Of a stretch of 64,000 nucleotides of DNA, positions 1 through 15,500 are shown piece after piece; the stretch's first letter is position 1; every line of letters begins with the position of its first letter. The stretch covers positions 310,001 to 374,000 of the forward strand of contig OY755187.1 in NCBI GenBank assembly GCA_963576735.1. Reading direction: 5' to 3'. The notes under the pieces are model-generated. The model had not been told where the DNA came from, ran no database searches, and worked only from the letters and a program-made list of their open reading frames with translations. The stretch is from Bedellia somnulentella (Eukaryota; Arthropoda; Insecta; Lepidoptera; Bedelliidae). The position numbers and the translations under genes are program-made.

Positions 1-418
1 CTTCCCTTCGTACTTATACAGGACTGTCAACTTCTAATTAAAAAAATATCCTAACTGAACAACGGAAAAAGCCAAAAATAGTTCAGTTCTATTATTTTGA
101 AAAAGATAGCTATTGTTTTGTGCGGAACGGGACCCAGAATTCACCTAGTTGTGCGGCCCACCCGACCGCTGACGATGTTGCCCGAGCGCACGACGATTCG
201 CCACAGAGTACTTTTACGTGACTTTTACTTTCTAACCCTCGTATTAGGTAGATTAGGTATTGCGTTATTTGTATTAGGTGCGGACTGGTATCGAAAAATA
301 CCTGATATTTTTACCTGATCTAATATTTTCGACTCACCTCTAGTAACCAGGGCTTCAGAATCAGAAAATGCTTGAGCCAGTTTTGGAAGTTTATGTTTAA
401 ATAAATAAATATACTCAC

Positions 419-585
419 AAGGTGATATTCCCGGCCACGTTCCCGCTGACGTTCCTAGCGAGACACTCGGCTAGTTTAGTTCTATCTCTAGAAACATCTT
501 CCAACGCGTGCAACTTCACTTGCTCTAGGAACTCGTTAAGAGCCTTGTTTAGCTCAACTAGCGTGTAATTGCGGGTAGAAATTAG
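419..585 (-). CDS. ABCA coding exon 27 (residues 1761-1816), last in window
   Basis: Reads LISTRNYTLVELNKALNEFL.. to VSGNVAGNIT, with three sequons. Acceptor TTCCCAG, donor GTGAGT, so the gene continues past the left edge. Confidence 0.88.
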
Positions 586-3500
586 CTGGGAAAATATAAA
601 AACAATTACTTAATTTAATGTTTTTTGACATGAATTCCTCATGTGAAGATTATTACTCATAAATAAAAGATGTTAGTTGGCAGAGCGACGGGGGCGTATA
701 CCCGAAGGTCGCGGGTTCGAACCCCGCCAGTGTCGAAATTTTTCTATGCTTTAATAACATCTTTTATTTATGAGTAAACAATTACTTGTTGAGTGATGCT
801 CACTAAATTTTTCAATAACATCCCAGATGATTTAAAGAACTGTCAATTAAATCGTTTGAAGAATAAACTGAAAGAGTGGTTGGTTCAAAGCTGTTTTTAA
901 GATATAAAGGATTTGTTTAATAGTTTAATCATTAATGAACTGTGATATAAAATTATTAATGTAATGTTCGATAGTGAAATTTAAATTATATAAATGATTT
1001 AATTTGTTAAAAATAATTTGCATGCCTGCAAAGGTTAGACATGTGAAACTAAAAATTATTAAATTTTGCATCAGATGTGCCATGTTCTAAATAGCAGATA
1101 AAATTAATTTAAATTTAATAGTTTATTCTGGTTCTATTGAAAAATTAAATCACTGGACTGTGAGTGACACTTTTACTCGTAATACTCTGTTATACCCAAC
1201 TGAAGTGAGAAGAAAGACTCATCTGTTCCATATGGGTCAAATAGAGCTATTAGGGCTTCCCTTAAAACAAGGACAAGGCTTACATAAGGACGTATTAGGA
1301 ATATGTATATGTGACTCTTAAAATGAATTAAAAGTGGGAAGGATACCCAGCGTATATCAGTGGTAGTCCTAACGAAGCAAAGCAAAAAAGACATTTGAGT
1401 TGAAAAAAATAGCGGTATGGGAACATGAGAGACATTTTATATCAGCTTGTTTAACATCTTTTCTTCAACAAATTATCTTTATTTTTAAGCAAATTGTTTG
1501 TTGATTATTTCATCAAAGAAATCAATCAATAAACAGGTAGTAAGCTTAAATGTCACTGATATTGAAATTTAAAGTATGAATTTTTAGTTTAACATGATAT
1601 GACTTTAACGACACGCTTAATGGCAGAACAAGCTCAGGACGTCATTTATAAAAAAAAAACTTGTTAGAACTCTTATTTCTTGTAAATAAAGCATTTTTAT
1701 TATTTTATTTAGAGTAATAATCCTTATCCTAACTAATATTACAAATCGGAAAGTGAGTTTGTTTGTTTGTTCCGCTTTGCGCCGTAACTAATAAACCAAT
1801 TGCTATGAAATTCTGCAAACATATAGTTATAAGTCTAGATTAAATAATAGAGTACTTTTTATCCCGGAAAAAATGATATTCCCGAGGGAAATGAGATGAT
1901 TTCTTATAGTTGTACTTTATACCGGAATATAACTGAAATCCACGCGGGGAAGCCGTGGGCGGAAAGCTAGTTGAAATGAATAAATTACCTCACTGACAGC
2001 CATATCCCAGTGAAACTCATTATTGAGAATACTAGACAGCTCCATTGTATTCAGTTCCTGCGCGCGACACACGAGCACCTCGTAGTCTTGCTTCTTGAAC
2101 AGCTGCAGGTTTATCTGTTTCACCCACGACGTGAGGATTGAAGATATCTCGGTTTGCCTGGAAAATATGATTTAAGTTTGTACTAATAGTTCTAAGTTTT
2201 AACAAATATTTTTACTAAAGCGTTCTCCCTTCGTAGCAAGAAGCGTGTAAGAGCAATCTGTCAGTTTCTTCCTTCTCATGTGACATATTGCTCTCACAAG
2301 CCTCATGCTACTAGTGCTGTATTTTAATGCCAAAATTCGTTGTAACATAAAAACAATGAATGAGTGTTTTGGTGATTCTAAATTTCATGGCATAAAGACA
2401 ACAAAGCGACTAATAGTTTTGAGGCTATTAAAGTTATTGTTGGGGCGTCAAGATACCCATAACCACATTTTATTTTCGAGGCTGTAGGAGCAAAAGATTC
2501 GCCAATTTGGAAGCTGTGGCTAGTTCTATACGTGATATATAGACAAGATGATTTCCGTGGCGGAGTGAATAGGTGACTTTTTAGACCGGAGGTTGCTGGT
2601 TCAATCCTCGCTGAGAGCAACATTTATGTGATGAGCATAAATTATTGTTTCTTAGTCTTGGATGTTATATTAAGTATATCGTTGAATTAATATCTGATAA
2701 TACAAGTCCTACTTAGTTTAGAGCTAAATTGATCTGTGTGTAATATGTCCATATATTTATTATTAAAAGTATCGGTAAGGTTGTAAAATACTTACGTATT
2801 ATTAATAAACAAAGTTGCCCCGTCAACCAAATTAATCAACCCTCCAAATATGACTTTCGTAACCATAGGTTTGGTTAACAGGCTATTAGCTGATTTCTTC
2901 AATTGGTTCAGTTTCTCCTCTGTGATCCAATTGGGCCTCGTTGGAGATTTTGGTCCTTCGAGCACGTTGTTTAAACTACCCTCAGTTTTGTCCAAGTTTG
3001 CGTTCAGTATGGTGTAGTCTATTTCTTTGGATAGCGCTAAGGAGTTGTCATAGCCCTGAAAATATAAACCAATATAGTTATTTTAACTAAGGAGATCAAA
3101 ATTCAAGGTAAAAATTTGTCACTACCATCGCATTAAGGTTAACTAAAATACTGTTGGTTTCGTTATTGTCAAGTTGCATTTGTTTCTTTATACTTTTTAT
3201 ACATACATTTATTTTCGCCAATAGTGTTAATTTGGGTAGGCAGACACTATATAATCATAAAACCAGCAAATACCTGCGACACAATAGTCATATACGGCAG
3301 TTCCCGATACAGCGCGGTCAGGTCCGAGTCGCACGCTTGCTGTTTCAACCTGGCCAGCGATCCGGTCCGGTCGGGCAGGTAGTCGGATAGAGACAGGTCG
3401 CAGAGAGAGGTTGTGTCGTTTATGTTCACGTCGCGGAGGAGACGGACTAGCTGTATATAAAGTATGTTTATAATTAGAATGTTTTGTTCATGAAATTCTC

Positions 3501-6500
3501 ATTTGGGGATTATAACTAATTAATTAAGGAAAAAAGAAAATTTTGACACAAGCAGGACTCGAACCCGCGACATCAGCCCCGGTAGCTCGTGTCGAAAAAT
3601 GGATCTTTCATTAATTGATTAGTAAAGTATGTTTGTTAAATAAAGTTTTGTTTTCCTTTTTTGTTACTTGTATTTGATAAATGTGTACATATGCGAATTT
3701 CATTGTTTATTGTGTAAATAAAATGTCATTTAACGAAATAACATACATATACTCACGGCTATAAATCCCAAGAAAGGGGTAGCCAGAGCTAAGGAATTAG
3801 AAATTCCTCAGCCACTTTTGGAAGGTGCGTGGGGAATAGATGGTGATATAAAGGTTCTTGGTGATGGGTCTCCAACCACATCGCCCAAAAATCCCTAAAA
3901 AGCCCCAATACCGTTAGTTGCCTTTTACGTACACCCACCGGAAGAAATGGGGTAGTGCTATTCTAAGCCGAGAGAATCAATTGTAAAGGGTGAAAAAAAA
4001 TTTTAACTTGTGCACTATATATAATTATAAGTCTCAGCGACACATGCGATTAAACTAAAAATATTAGACCCGTAATATGAAAATTCAAACTTACTCGAAT
4101 CTGATCAACATGTGAAACCATATCCTCATAAATGTCAATACTCTGTTCAACGGCATCAAAGAAACCCTTGGCGTAGTTTCCATTGTACAGTTCCCTCAGC
4201 TCCGTCCACCAATCAGCGCCGGTGAGGAAACTGAGGATCACGTCGTAGTGATGGATGTTCGTTTGGAGGTACTTGATGAAGATAGGGATGCCTAAATCAT
4301 CCGCGTATTTTATCGATAGGCGAAGCGTTGAGATGAGTTCTGGCCTGGAATGTAAATACGAAAAGGATAAGAATATATAGCTTCGCGGTGTTTACCTTTT
4401 TTATTTAACATCAATTGGATTTGGAATCAGTGATTGAATGGCAAAATGGATGATAGACGTTAGAATAGACAACTAAGTTAATTAAGAAAACATTTTTTCT
4501 AATAACTAATACGAATATAAATATCGCTACATTTGTTGTTAGGTTAGGTTATAAAGTATAGATTACTCAATTGTCTACGCTAATGTTAGGTAATCGATAA
4601 CATATATGCAGTATTCTGACAGCAATATCAGATTTTACGATAAAAAAGCCCCCCACAAATATATTTTTTTCTTAGTCGACTATTATCAAAAACAAAATAT
4701 GAACCGTCATTATTGAAGAAAAGATATTGAACTTGAACATATATTTTATTTAGAGTGTGATTGTTTCATTGAGCGGATTTCATTGAGTTTGAAAACTACC
4801 AAAATCAGTGAAATTTTCGAGGGAGGCCCTTTAAGATAAAACCCAGTTGTATAACCTCACCTGTCATTAAAGAAATTGAAAATATCGTCCAAATCTTCCT
4901 CGCCGCCTTTCAGCATCATCACCATGTTTTTCAAACTCGACCTAGCTTTATCATAATCACTCAACAAACTCTTTTCGATCTCACCATAAATTACTTTATA
5001 GTTTTTAGCACAAATTTGCGTCAATAATGAGTTATCCTCACTAAGGATTAGGTTGGGAATAGTCTTGTTTAGATTTTCGCACATTCTACTTATACTATCT
5101 GTTATCGAACCGTTTTTACTTAAAAACTCTGTAAATATATCGAAATGTGTTGCTAAGACTTGCGTCGGTCGTCGAGCAAACTTTTTTTGAAGTATCGATA
5201 AATCCTTTTGTAATACCACTCTGTCCCCATCACTAATATCTGGAAATTCTTTGAGATTCATACTTTTCATCTGAGTATGTATTTTGTTGACTATTGCAGC
5301 GATTCTTGTTAAATAAATGGAAGTGATAAATTGTTTTTTATTGATTTCACTAAACAGTATGTAACTTGGGTCCGTTTCGTTTATTTTCCAAGAAGTGACG
5401 TAATTAATCATATTATTCACGTTTCCTTCCAAATCTTTTATGTCTAATGTCTTGTTAGTCAGCGACACTTCTTTACTTGGTAATTCGGTCAGGAAGTTTG
5501 TAACATCGAGAATATTATCGAATGCCGAGACATAACGACTTGTAAAGTTTTTCACTTGCAACGTGAAGAAGTAATATTGCTGAAATAAATAAAGAATATA
5601 AGTTAAACATAGGGTTGTATAGCGAAAGTTAAATTATAATTAACAGAAAAACTTATATTTTTTTTAACAGAACTCTTAATATAACATAACATATACTCAC
5701 GGCTATAAATCCCATGAAGGGGTAGCCAGAGCTAGGGAATTAAAAATTCCTCAGCCACTTTTCGAAGTTGCGTAAGGAAAAAAAGGTGAAATAAAGGTTT
5801 TTGGTGATGGGTCTCCAACCGCATCGCCCAAAAATCCCTTAAAAGCCCCAATACCGCTAGTCGCCTCTTACGTACACCCACCGGAAGAAATGGGGTAGTG
5901 AACTCTTAATATAAATATATATTAAACCGTGATGACTAAGTCGTCCTCGCGAAAATGATTCTCAGGTAAAACAGCCGATAGTTTTACGAACATACGAGTT
6001 TACTTCTGCCACCCCTTCGAGTATATACAGTATTCGAAATAGGGTTTAAATCCATTCAAACGTTTACGCAGTGTATTCCTTAAAAGATAGCAGAGGTAAA
6101 AATATTTCTAGACAACGCGTGATAATATTGTCACCTAACGTTCAGAGAAGTGCATTCGCCTGATAGGGGAGAGGCCAATTCCGTTTTACAAGAATACTCT
6201 ATCATAAGACTATACTTGCTGTGTAGTGTCGGCTTAGAATAACACTACCCCATTTCTGCCGGTGGGTGTACGTAAGAGGTGACTAACGGTATTGGGGCTT
6301 TTAAGGGATTTTTGGGCGATGCGGTTGGAGACCCATCACCAACAACCTTTATTTCACCATCTTTTCCCCACTCAATTTCCAAAAGTGGCTGAGGAATTTC
6401 TGATTCCTTAGCTCTGGCTACCCCTTCTAGGGATTTATAGCCGTGAGTCTATGTATGTATGTATGTAATATAGCCCATACCGGTTTAGAAACAACATCAA

Positions 6501-9500
6501 GCAGCGCATTCTCGTTAATGGGTAGCGAGACCCAGAACAAGATGGACGGACAGATGTAAGGTTTGACCTTCCTGATATCTTCGTACGACAGTGTGCCCCC
6601 CGGCGGGATCACGAGAGAGTCTAACACGCCCTCACAGTCCCAGAACTGGGTTTTGGAGGCGCGACGCACCTGGAATAAAAAAAAATAAAGTCAAAAGTAG
6701 GACATTTTATTGGGAAAGTAATACGTAATACAGAAATATAAAAAACGACAAATTAGGCTGGAGCTTTTGAAGTCATATTTAGAAGAGACAGCTTAGACCC
6801 CTCACATACATACATACTCACGGCTGTAAATCCCTAGAAGGGTTAGCAAAAAAAATCCTAAACCACTTTTGGAAGTTGAGGGGGAAAAGATTGTAAAATA
6901 AATGTTCTTGTTGATGGGAATATAACCGCATAGCCCAAAAATCCCTGAAAATATCTTAGTCCCAAATGCCCTTAGTCGCTTCTTACGATCACCCATGGAA
7001 GAAATGGGGTAGCGCTATTCTTAGCTGATACTACACAGCTAACCCTCACCTACAATATTTATTCTAAATTTTACAAACGTTTCCCTACTCGACCAAGTGG
7101 ATTTTATAATACTGAAGATCTGGGTGCAGTTGTTTTTGGAAATAAATAAAATAGGTATGCAATTAAAATTAGTTTTTAACATTTAAGCTACCTAGTATAA
7201 AGGGTGCTCACTTTTTGTCAAAGCAATGAACCCACGTGATAGTGAAAACTTTATACTTGTGTGCATTTTATCATGGCTAAATATAACCCCATTGAGATAC
7301 TATGGTGGTGTTACCTGATTCATAAATCCGTAATCCCAGTAAGAATTGAGCAGCACTCCGAAGAATTCAGCAAGTTTCTTGTACAAAATATATAAGCCAG
7401 TGCCTTTTGTAAAACCGATTTGTTGAATAAACGATGCTCCTGGTTCTGCGAATTAAATATGATATTTGTTATATTAGTCAGGAGTAACTCAAAACAATGA
7501 CAAAGTTGGGAACTATTGGAGGACAGTCGATAATATATAAAGCTTTACATTTTACATCAAAAGCAGTTCTTAATGCCTTGAAACATGTGAAAATCAATTG
7601 GCAGTTTTTAAGATAAGAAATTGTATTTTTTTAAGAAATTGTTTTTTTAAGTGATTGTTAGGCGATGTGACCGCCAATTACCGTTACCAATGAACCTTAA
7701 ATAATTCAATTTTCCCTATGCAAGTAGAGAAGGCATTTCTGATTCAAATTTGTGAAATTATGGGAGAGTATTATAGGATAGAGCACAAGTACATATAATT
7801 ACAACATTTCCTTACCGTTAACTTCCCGGAAATAGTTTCCCAAATCTTTACTGACATCTTCAGCCATGATGGAAAGAAACTTCAGCGTATTGAGCCAGGC
7901 GGCCCTTCCCTGGACCTTGCAACTGTCGTTTTTAACAACTTGGTTACATTTCAGATATTCCTCCCACAAAATAGTGAGGGCTACTGAATCGTTGGTAGTT
8001 GATTTGACTGCGTTTAGAACTTGGTCCACTTTTGTGAAGAAGTTTCTGAAATTTATGAGATATATATTAGTTATTGCTACAGCTCTGCTATCCGCTCGGA
8101 TTATCATACTGCAAATGTTTTATAGTGGTTTAGATAGCCATATCTTTGGTTCTTGGGTGTGTACACATTTGAGTGAGAATCGTAGATATAATTAAATGAT
8201 TTATAATTATATTATGTTTAACAAAAAATCTCCGACTTGTACCCTATACATACACAAGTTCTGCTCAGTTTGGGGCTAACTTGATCTGTGTATAATATGT
8301 CCGTATATCTCTTGCAACTCTTCCACTGATGATGCTAATTAAGAAAATAAGTAAAACAAACCTAAAAACAGTCTTCTGGTCCACTTTTTTCAGTTCCTCA
8401 ACGACGTATTTCAGTGAGGATATGAACGTTTGTTTTCCCTCAGTGTCGTTCAGAGCTTTCTTGAAGATGATCGTGTTTTTCACCAGCGAATTTATATTGG
8501 ACGCGACTCGCAGGAATATGTGATCGCTGACATTCATTGTACTGTTAAGGGTGGTCTGAAAATTTGACAATAAAACGGTTTATGAACTCGGTTTATGCTT
8601 TAGATATATAAGTACATAGATCGGCAGTAAGTGACAAACGTCATAGCATAAACGTTAAAAAAGGCAGGACCTCTCACGGACACGATAACGGCAGCCTACA
8701 ACGGTTTTGGCATCAAACATGAACGAAAATAACTGTCGCCCCCCACGTACACCCACGGTAAGAAATAGGGTAGTGCTATTCAAAGCCGACAATACACAGC
8801 AAATATATTAAACGCTAATATCAAATAATTTAAACATACTCTCAATCTTCCTAGCCTCCTCATACCGCCCCCACTCACTTGTTGATGAAATTCGCGTCTA
8901 TACACAATAATGTCTCGATGCCGAGTAAAGCCGAGACAGTACATACGAGTACATACATTCATACACTAAAACCATTAGTTCCCATTGGGGTAGGCAGAGA
9001 ATATCGACCGCGACTTCGTAAGATCCCCGCGACAGTCATTATGTTCAAGAGAATTACCTACTATCTCACCCATATTTTCAGAAATATCTACCCCAAATAT
9101 CACAAGTTAATCCATACTTCATATTTGACGACAGCGGTGGCCGAGTGGATAGGTGGCTAGCTTCTCGGTCCGGAGGTTGCGGGTTCGATCCCCGCTGAGA
9201 GCAACATTTATAAGCAGAGAGCAGCATAAATGAGAGTTTCTTAGTCTTGGGTGTTATTTATATGTGTATTATATAATCCTTACTAATATTATAAATCGGA
9301 AAGTGAGTTTGTTTGTTCCGCTTTCACGCCGGAACTACTAGACTGATTGCTTTGAAATTTTGCAGACGTATAGTTAGAAGTCCGGATTAAATAATAGGGT
9401 ACTTTTTATCCCGAAGTAAAGATATTTCCGAAGGAAATCGTGGGAATGAGTTTTGTTATAGTAATGCTTTATACCGCAATATAACCGTTATTATATCGTT

Positions 9501-12500
9501 GAGTTAGTATCCCATAATACAAGTCTTCCATAGTTTGGGACTAGCTTGACCTGTATATTTATTATTTGATATATTTACTTACTATCAACCTAATCTTCCT
9601 CGCTTCCTCATACTGCCCCCACTCGTTGATGAAATCCACGTCCATACACAGCAATATTTCGATCCCGCGCAAAGCCGCGGCAGAGCGGTTGTTTACGGGC
9701 AGGTGAGAGGACAGATCACCAGAACATGGCCAGCCCGAGTTCAGGAGAGTTATTATTGGAGATGGCTGTGGAAAGGAAAATATATTTAAATCCTATCAAT
9801 ATTATAAATGTGAAAGTTTAGATGTTTGGTTTGTGTGTTTGAGGCAAAAAGCCTTCTCAAGTACATAATGCATATGAATGATATTTTGCAGAATGCTTGA
9901 TAATGACCCAAATTATAACATAGGATACTTTTTATCCCCAAAAAAATTTACCAATAAAATGTTCACGCCTGTTTGAACTAAGAGACCGGGAAAAACGCCT
10001 TAAGCTTTGTCATAAGCAAATTTACATGCATATATACATATACTCACGGCTATAAATCCCTAGAAGGGGTAGCCAGAGTCATAAAACTATTATTTACCGC
10101 TGTTAAATAATATTTAAAAAAAATACTTTTCATATTAATTGATGACATGTTTTGTCAATAAATATTAGACTGTGACTAGAGATTAGGTTTAAAGTATGCT
10201 TAAAGAACAAAGAAATAAGTATGGTTTAGATATGTTTCCATGCTTTAAAAACAAGGTAAAATAAATCCAAGAGTTACTTACATCGACATCATTCCTAATG
10301 ACATAGTCCACGGTATCAATAACCAGGTAGGGTAAATGTGGCACAACCAGTCTCAGCGCCGCGGACGTGGCCGGCGGGAGCGCACTCACGAAACTGTCGT
10401 CGTTCGTGAATACCGCTGGAACGGTTAACATATACATACATATAATCACGTCTGTCAATCCCTAGAAGGGGTAGCCAGGGCTAAAGAATTAGAAACTCCT
10501 CAGCCACTTTTGGAAAGTTGAGTGCAAAAATCCCTTAAAAGCCCCAATACCATTAGTCGCCTCTTTCGTACACCTACCGGCAGAAATGGGGTAGTGCTAT
10601 TCTAAACACAGCAATTCAGACCGACTTAGGGTATCGGGGCTTTTTAAGTGATTTTTGGGCGAAGCGGTTAGATTTTACAATCTTTCCCCCACCAAACTCC
10701 CAAAAGTCGCTTAGAAATTTTCTTATCCTCTTGAGTTTATAGCCGTGAGTATATGTGGGTTTGTATGTATGTGTTTTAAGATGTTAGATAGATGGATAGC
10801 TATAGTAAATCATTCATCACATAACAAAAATATACATCACTCAAAAATATAAAAAAAATACCGATGCCAACTCTTATGTGTTAAAAATAAAAAATGCTTG
10901 TCCAATAGTTATTCAGTATTTAACTAAAGGATTTAACAAATATTAACTTAAAAAAAACAAGTTTATTCAACATCAAAACAGTTTACAATGAGTACATAAA
11001 GCCTACTCCCTAAAAAAGGTCAAAGCCTATATATAGTTTATACACAGTTTATATAAAAAATATAGTTTATATAATAACTAACAAGTGCAACGTACCGGTA
11101 AACAGTTTAACGATCTCATCGCACACGACGAGCAATCCGTCCACAGAGTACAGCGCAGTCTTGGTGCGGCCCCACTCGGGGCTGGTGAGCTTGAACAGAG
11201 GAGAGTCTACCACGTCCAGCAGGCGGAGGAATATGTTTATACTGGAAGGAAGTGAGATGGGTTTACGTGTTTTATGGGAGTATCTTTATAAGTGCTATAG
11301 AATATTGAGTACATTATAATTCTAATTCAAGAGTTATTGAGCCACTTTTGGGAACTGAGAGGGCAAAAAATAATCAAAGTCCGTATGTCCCCACCGAAGA
11401 GTACAAGTCTACATAAGGCGTAGTTTAACACGCTGGTTTGATCCAGATGGGCAGATTGTATGATATATATTTTTGCGACCATTTACCACTATGACAGGGT
11501 AAGATTTTATATTTCACTAAAGATACCATTTAATAAATACCATAACTGGACATAACGTAACATAACATAACATAAACGTTCACGCCGAATATCCCCGAAG
11601 GGGTTGGCAGAGGTACTCATACTTCTGAACATCTCGTGACTTTGTCACCTGGTGTTCAGAGTACCCACGTTTTGCATGGACAATGTACTCACGTGATAGG
11701 GGGCAGGCCTATCGCCGTTTTGTACGAATACACTGTCACATGACTAAGAACAACTCAGCCATGTGGGTTTCCTCACGATGTTTTTCCTCACCGTTAACAA
11801 CCGTGATAAATTAACCACACATATGTCTTTATAAAAGACAAATTGATGTAGGCCCGACCCGGGATTTGAACACTAGTCGCTTGCACGTTAACCGGTGTTC
11901 TACCCATTGAGCTATCACTGGACCCACTTATTAAATGCCACGAAACCATCAAAGCAATATTTACCTTAATTGCACTCCCCTTGTAATATTGGGTCTATCA
12001 AACCAAGTCTTCTTAACGTCAACCAGCAACTTATCCAATATCATCTTCTTTTCCTCATCGAACCCGTATGAGGAGAACTCAAATATGTAAGGGTAGTCTT
12101 CTAGCAGCGTTCTGTAGAGGCTTTGGACGTCTCTGATGAGTTTGCTCCAGTTTGAGAATAAGGGCGTTTCTTTGAGTGTTTTTATTTTGGAAATCTGAAA
12201 CATTATTTATTACAAACACTTGGGGATGGTTTTTAAATTAATAAATACATTTATTATATTGGTAACATTAATGTCATCAATACATAATATTAATATAAAT
12301 AAAATATTTGGATGATTTGAAGCTTCAAAGAAGTTAATGCGAAGATAAAGTCCACCCAAATTTTAGAAGCTTGTGATAAAACTCACTAGATATTCTTTCG
12401 CTTCCTATCGTTGTCAATCTATGCTCACGAAGTCAATGAAAAAGTATGTGCATATTAATTTTATGCAATCTATCTAACGTAAAACGTTAACTAAGCAAAT

Positions 12501-15500
12501 TCCTATGTCAACTAAATGAGACTTTGAACCATCAACAACCGAATTACACTACGAAGGAGAACATTTCCAATATCTCCTTAAGTTTAAGAATTCTATGGCA
12601 CGAAACCCTTTACAAGTAATTAAAAAATAATGCTTACCGCCTGGCTAATAAAAGAGTCATTGCTCATTCCCCTCTGTATATCCCTGGTCATAGAGCATAG
12701 AGCACTGACTAGAGTATCCTTGTTTGAGTCGGGTGAGAATGACACGAAGCTGGCAGCCACTTCTGTACCAGTACAGAACATGCCTTCGTTGTACGTGGAT
12801 AGTAGGCGGTATGACTGAAATACAAAATGGAATAGAATAGAAATAGAATAGTGTATTCGTACAAAACGGCCTGCCCCTTATCACGTGAGTAAACTGTCCA
12901 AGCAAATTGTGGGTACTATTTTGATATTTCCGGTATTTAAATTTAAAAAAAACCTAAGATCATAGCTTTGGATCAAACTCAAACGCTCACGACGTATATT
13001 CACGTTGGTGCGTGGGTACTCTAGAAACCAGGTGACAATGTCACGTGATGTTCAGAAGTATTAGTACCTCTGCCAACTCCTTTGGGGATATACGGCGTGA
13101 ATATTTGCGTTTAAGTTTCAGAATTGAAAACTTTTCTATGGAAACTAAAATGAAATATTTCTAATGATAAAAGTATAAATGGCGGTCTTATCACGAAACG
13201 CGATCGCTTCCAGAAACCCTTTAGATCATCAATAAAATATTAACGTGATAAGCAGATGTCCAACAACAATGTAAAACCACTAATCGCACTCTCAGAACGA
13301 AAGAGGCTCAAGTTAAAAATAGTGATATTGAGTTACAATCATAGAGAGGCATAAAAAAGTATGTTCTAAAACAAAGGCACTTATTGTTATAGGGACAGAA
13401 AATTTGCTATACTGTTTTTTTAACAATAAATACCTTTGTTTTCGTAATGTTGCTTTATTCTACTGAATTATATAATTTAAAAAGGTGTTGCAAAGGCAAA
13501 CGTCTGAAGTGAAAAGAATAAAAGAGCATGTATGAGAAGATTGACGTAAACAAAACTAGAGAGGATTGTCAGGATCGTACGAAGTGGCGATCGATAGTCT
13601 CTGCCTTCCCCAATGGGAACTAATGGTGTGAGTATATGTATGTATGTATGAGAAAAATAACGAATGTTTGAGAAGCAAGAGAAATTTGTCAGGATCGTGC
13701 CAAGTGGCCATCGATAGTCTCTGCCTACGTAAGTAATATAAAAATATACAAAAACCACTTTATTACCTTCTCTTCATCCTTTAAAGTCGTCAGTACATTG
13801 ATAAGTAAATCAGGATACATCGCTTTGACAGCCTCCACGCCCTCTTTTGATCTCAACTTCAGTTGATCATTGATAGCAGCCGCTATTGTGGCAATGCCTT
13901 TTAGAATCGGCGATATTTTAATTTCTAATATTGTATTTTGTTTCACTATCTCTTTGGCTAAGGAGCCGTGGATTGATATTCTGAAAGAACGGAAATGAAT
14001 TACAACAATTTATGGCATACGCTTGAACATTTGTGTTTTTATAGCCATATGTACTGCCGTGTAGAGCCGGTTTAGAATGTTACTACCATAGAAATATAAT
14101 TATATTTCTATGGTTACTACCCTTTTCTACCCACGGGTATCGTAAGAGGGGACTAAGGGTGGAGGGGTTTTTTAAGTAGCATTTGGCGGTGCTGTTGGAG
14201 ACCCATCACCAACGATAATTTATTTCTGCCATCTTGTCCCCTATCAACTTCCAAATGTTGCTGAGGAGTTTCAGCTCAGGCTACTTCTTTTTGTAGTATA
14301 TTTCTCTACAACCATAAATCACTGCATCGAACGACTCGCACTTAGCCGTTTTCGTAATCCCTCTTTTGCTAGACCTATAACCTAAAAATATAATTATGTA
14401 TATATAACTAAGAAATATACTTACAATATCTGACTGCCCACACCTTTCCTGCTATTAACCACATCAATGAAATCATGATTACGTCCATTCAACAATCCAT
14501 TCCACTCAAACGTTTGGTTGTTCTGTTTCGCGCCAATACTCATGAGTTCCCGCGCAAATGTTTTCAACACGTCGAAACTCTGCTCTATGGAGTAGAGTTG
14601 GTCTGTCGTGTCTCTGCCTAGCGTTTCTTGTATGAGCAATGATGCCATTTTATTAATCTGAAATGTTTATTTATACATATTAATTTGCCGTGTAGTGCCG
14701 GCTTAGAATTTCACTACCCCTATCTACCAACAGGTGTCGTAAGAGGCGATTAAGGGTATGAGGCTGGCGACCCATCACCAATGATACTTTGATACCAATG
14801 ATTTCTACCATCTTGTCCCTATCACGTAAAAAGTTTATCTTTGCATAAAAAATGAAAGTAAAGACACTAAAGGTTTTTTTTTATCTAGAGTCAATGTTTG
14901 AAATTTTCAAGTAAAACAATAGTCAAAAGAGAAAATAAATAATGATAAGAGAATCGATAGTTCAAGAAGATATAATTCAATTTGTACAAAGCTGAGAATA
15001 CGTTAATTCTTCAAGGAGACAAACATAAATAGTATGACATACATACATATACTCACGCCATTAGTTCCCATTGGGGTAGGCAGAGACTATTGATCGCCAC
15101 TTCGCACGATCCTGACAAACCTCTCTTGCTTCGTTTACATCCATCAATATTTTCATACATGCTCTTTTATTTTCATACTTCGGACGCCAGCCTTTTTGAG
15201 CACACTCTCAATTTGGTCCAAGTGTGTTCTCCGTGGTCGTCGTATGAATCTATAAAAAATAATCACTTACATTATCTCTAACTTGATATATTCCAAATAA
15301 ATTAATGAGATCCGTAGAGTATTTCTTGATAGAATCGACACAAAGCTGCTGTTTGATCTTAGCAGCCTGTTCTTTGGACGACTTGAAGAACTTGGCCAGC
15401 TTGGCGTCGTCGCATAACGTTTGGCTCGGGGACTCTAGCTTTGATGTTAATATCTGTGAAAATAGGTATAATAACGAATTTAAAATTTTGTAGATAAGTA

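Noticed and set aside
2378..2623. 81-residue minus-strand frame
   Set aside because: Reads through the family E SINE head (ARIEPATSGLKS), a repeat artefact.
4857..5561. A stand-alone single-exon 234-residue gene
   Set aside because: It is exon 22 of the ABCA gene: flanked by acceptor and donor, in frame with exons 21 and 23, and its first Met is internal.
9132..9205. Functional Leu/Ser tRNA gene
   Set aside because: Head of a SINE followed by its body; no separate terminator-ended tRNA structure.
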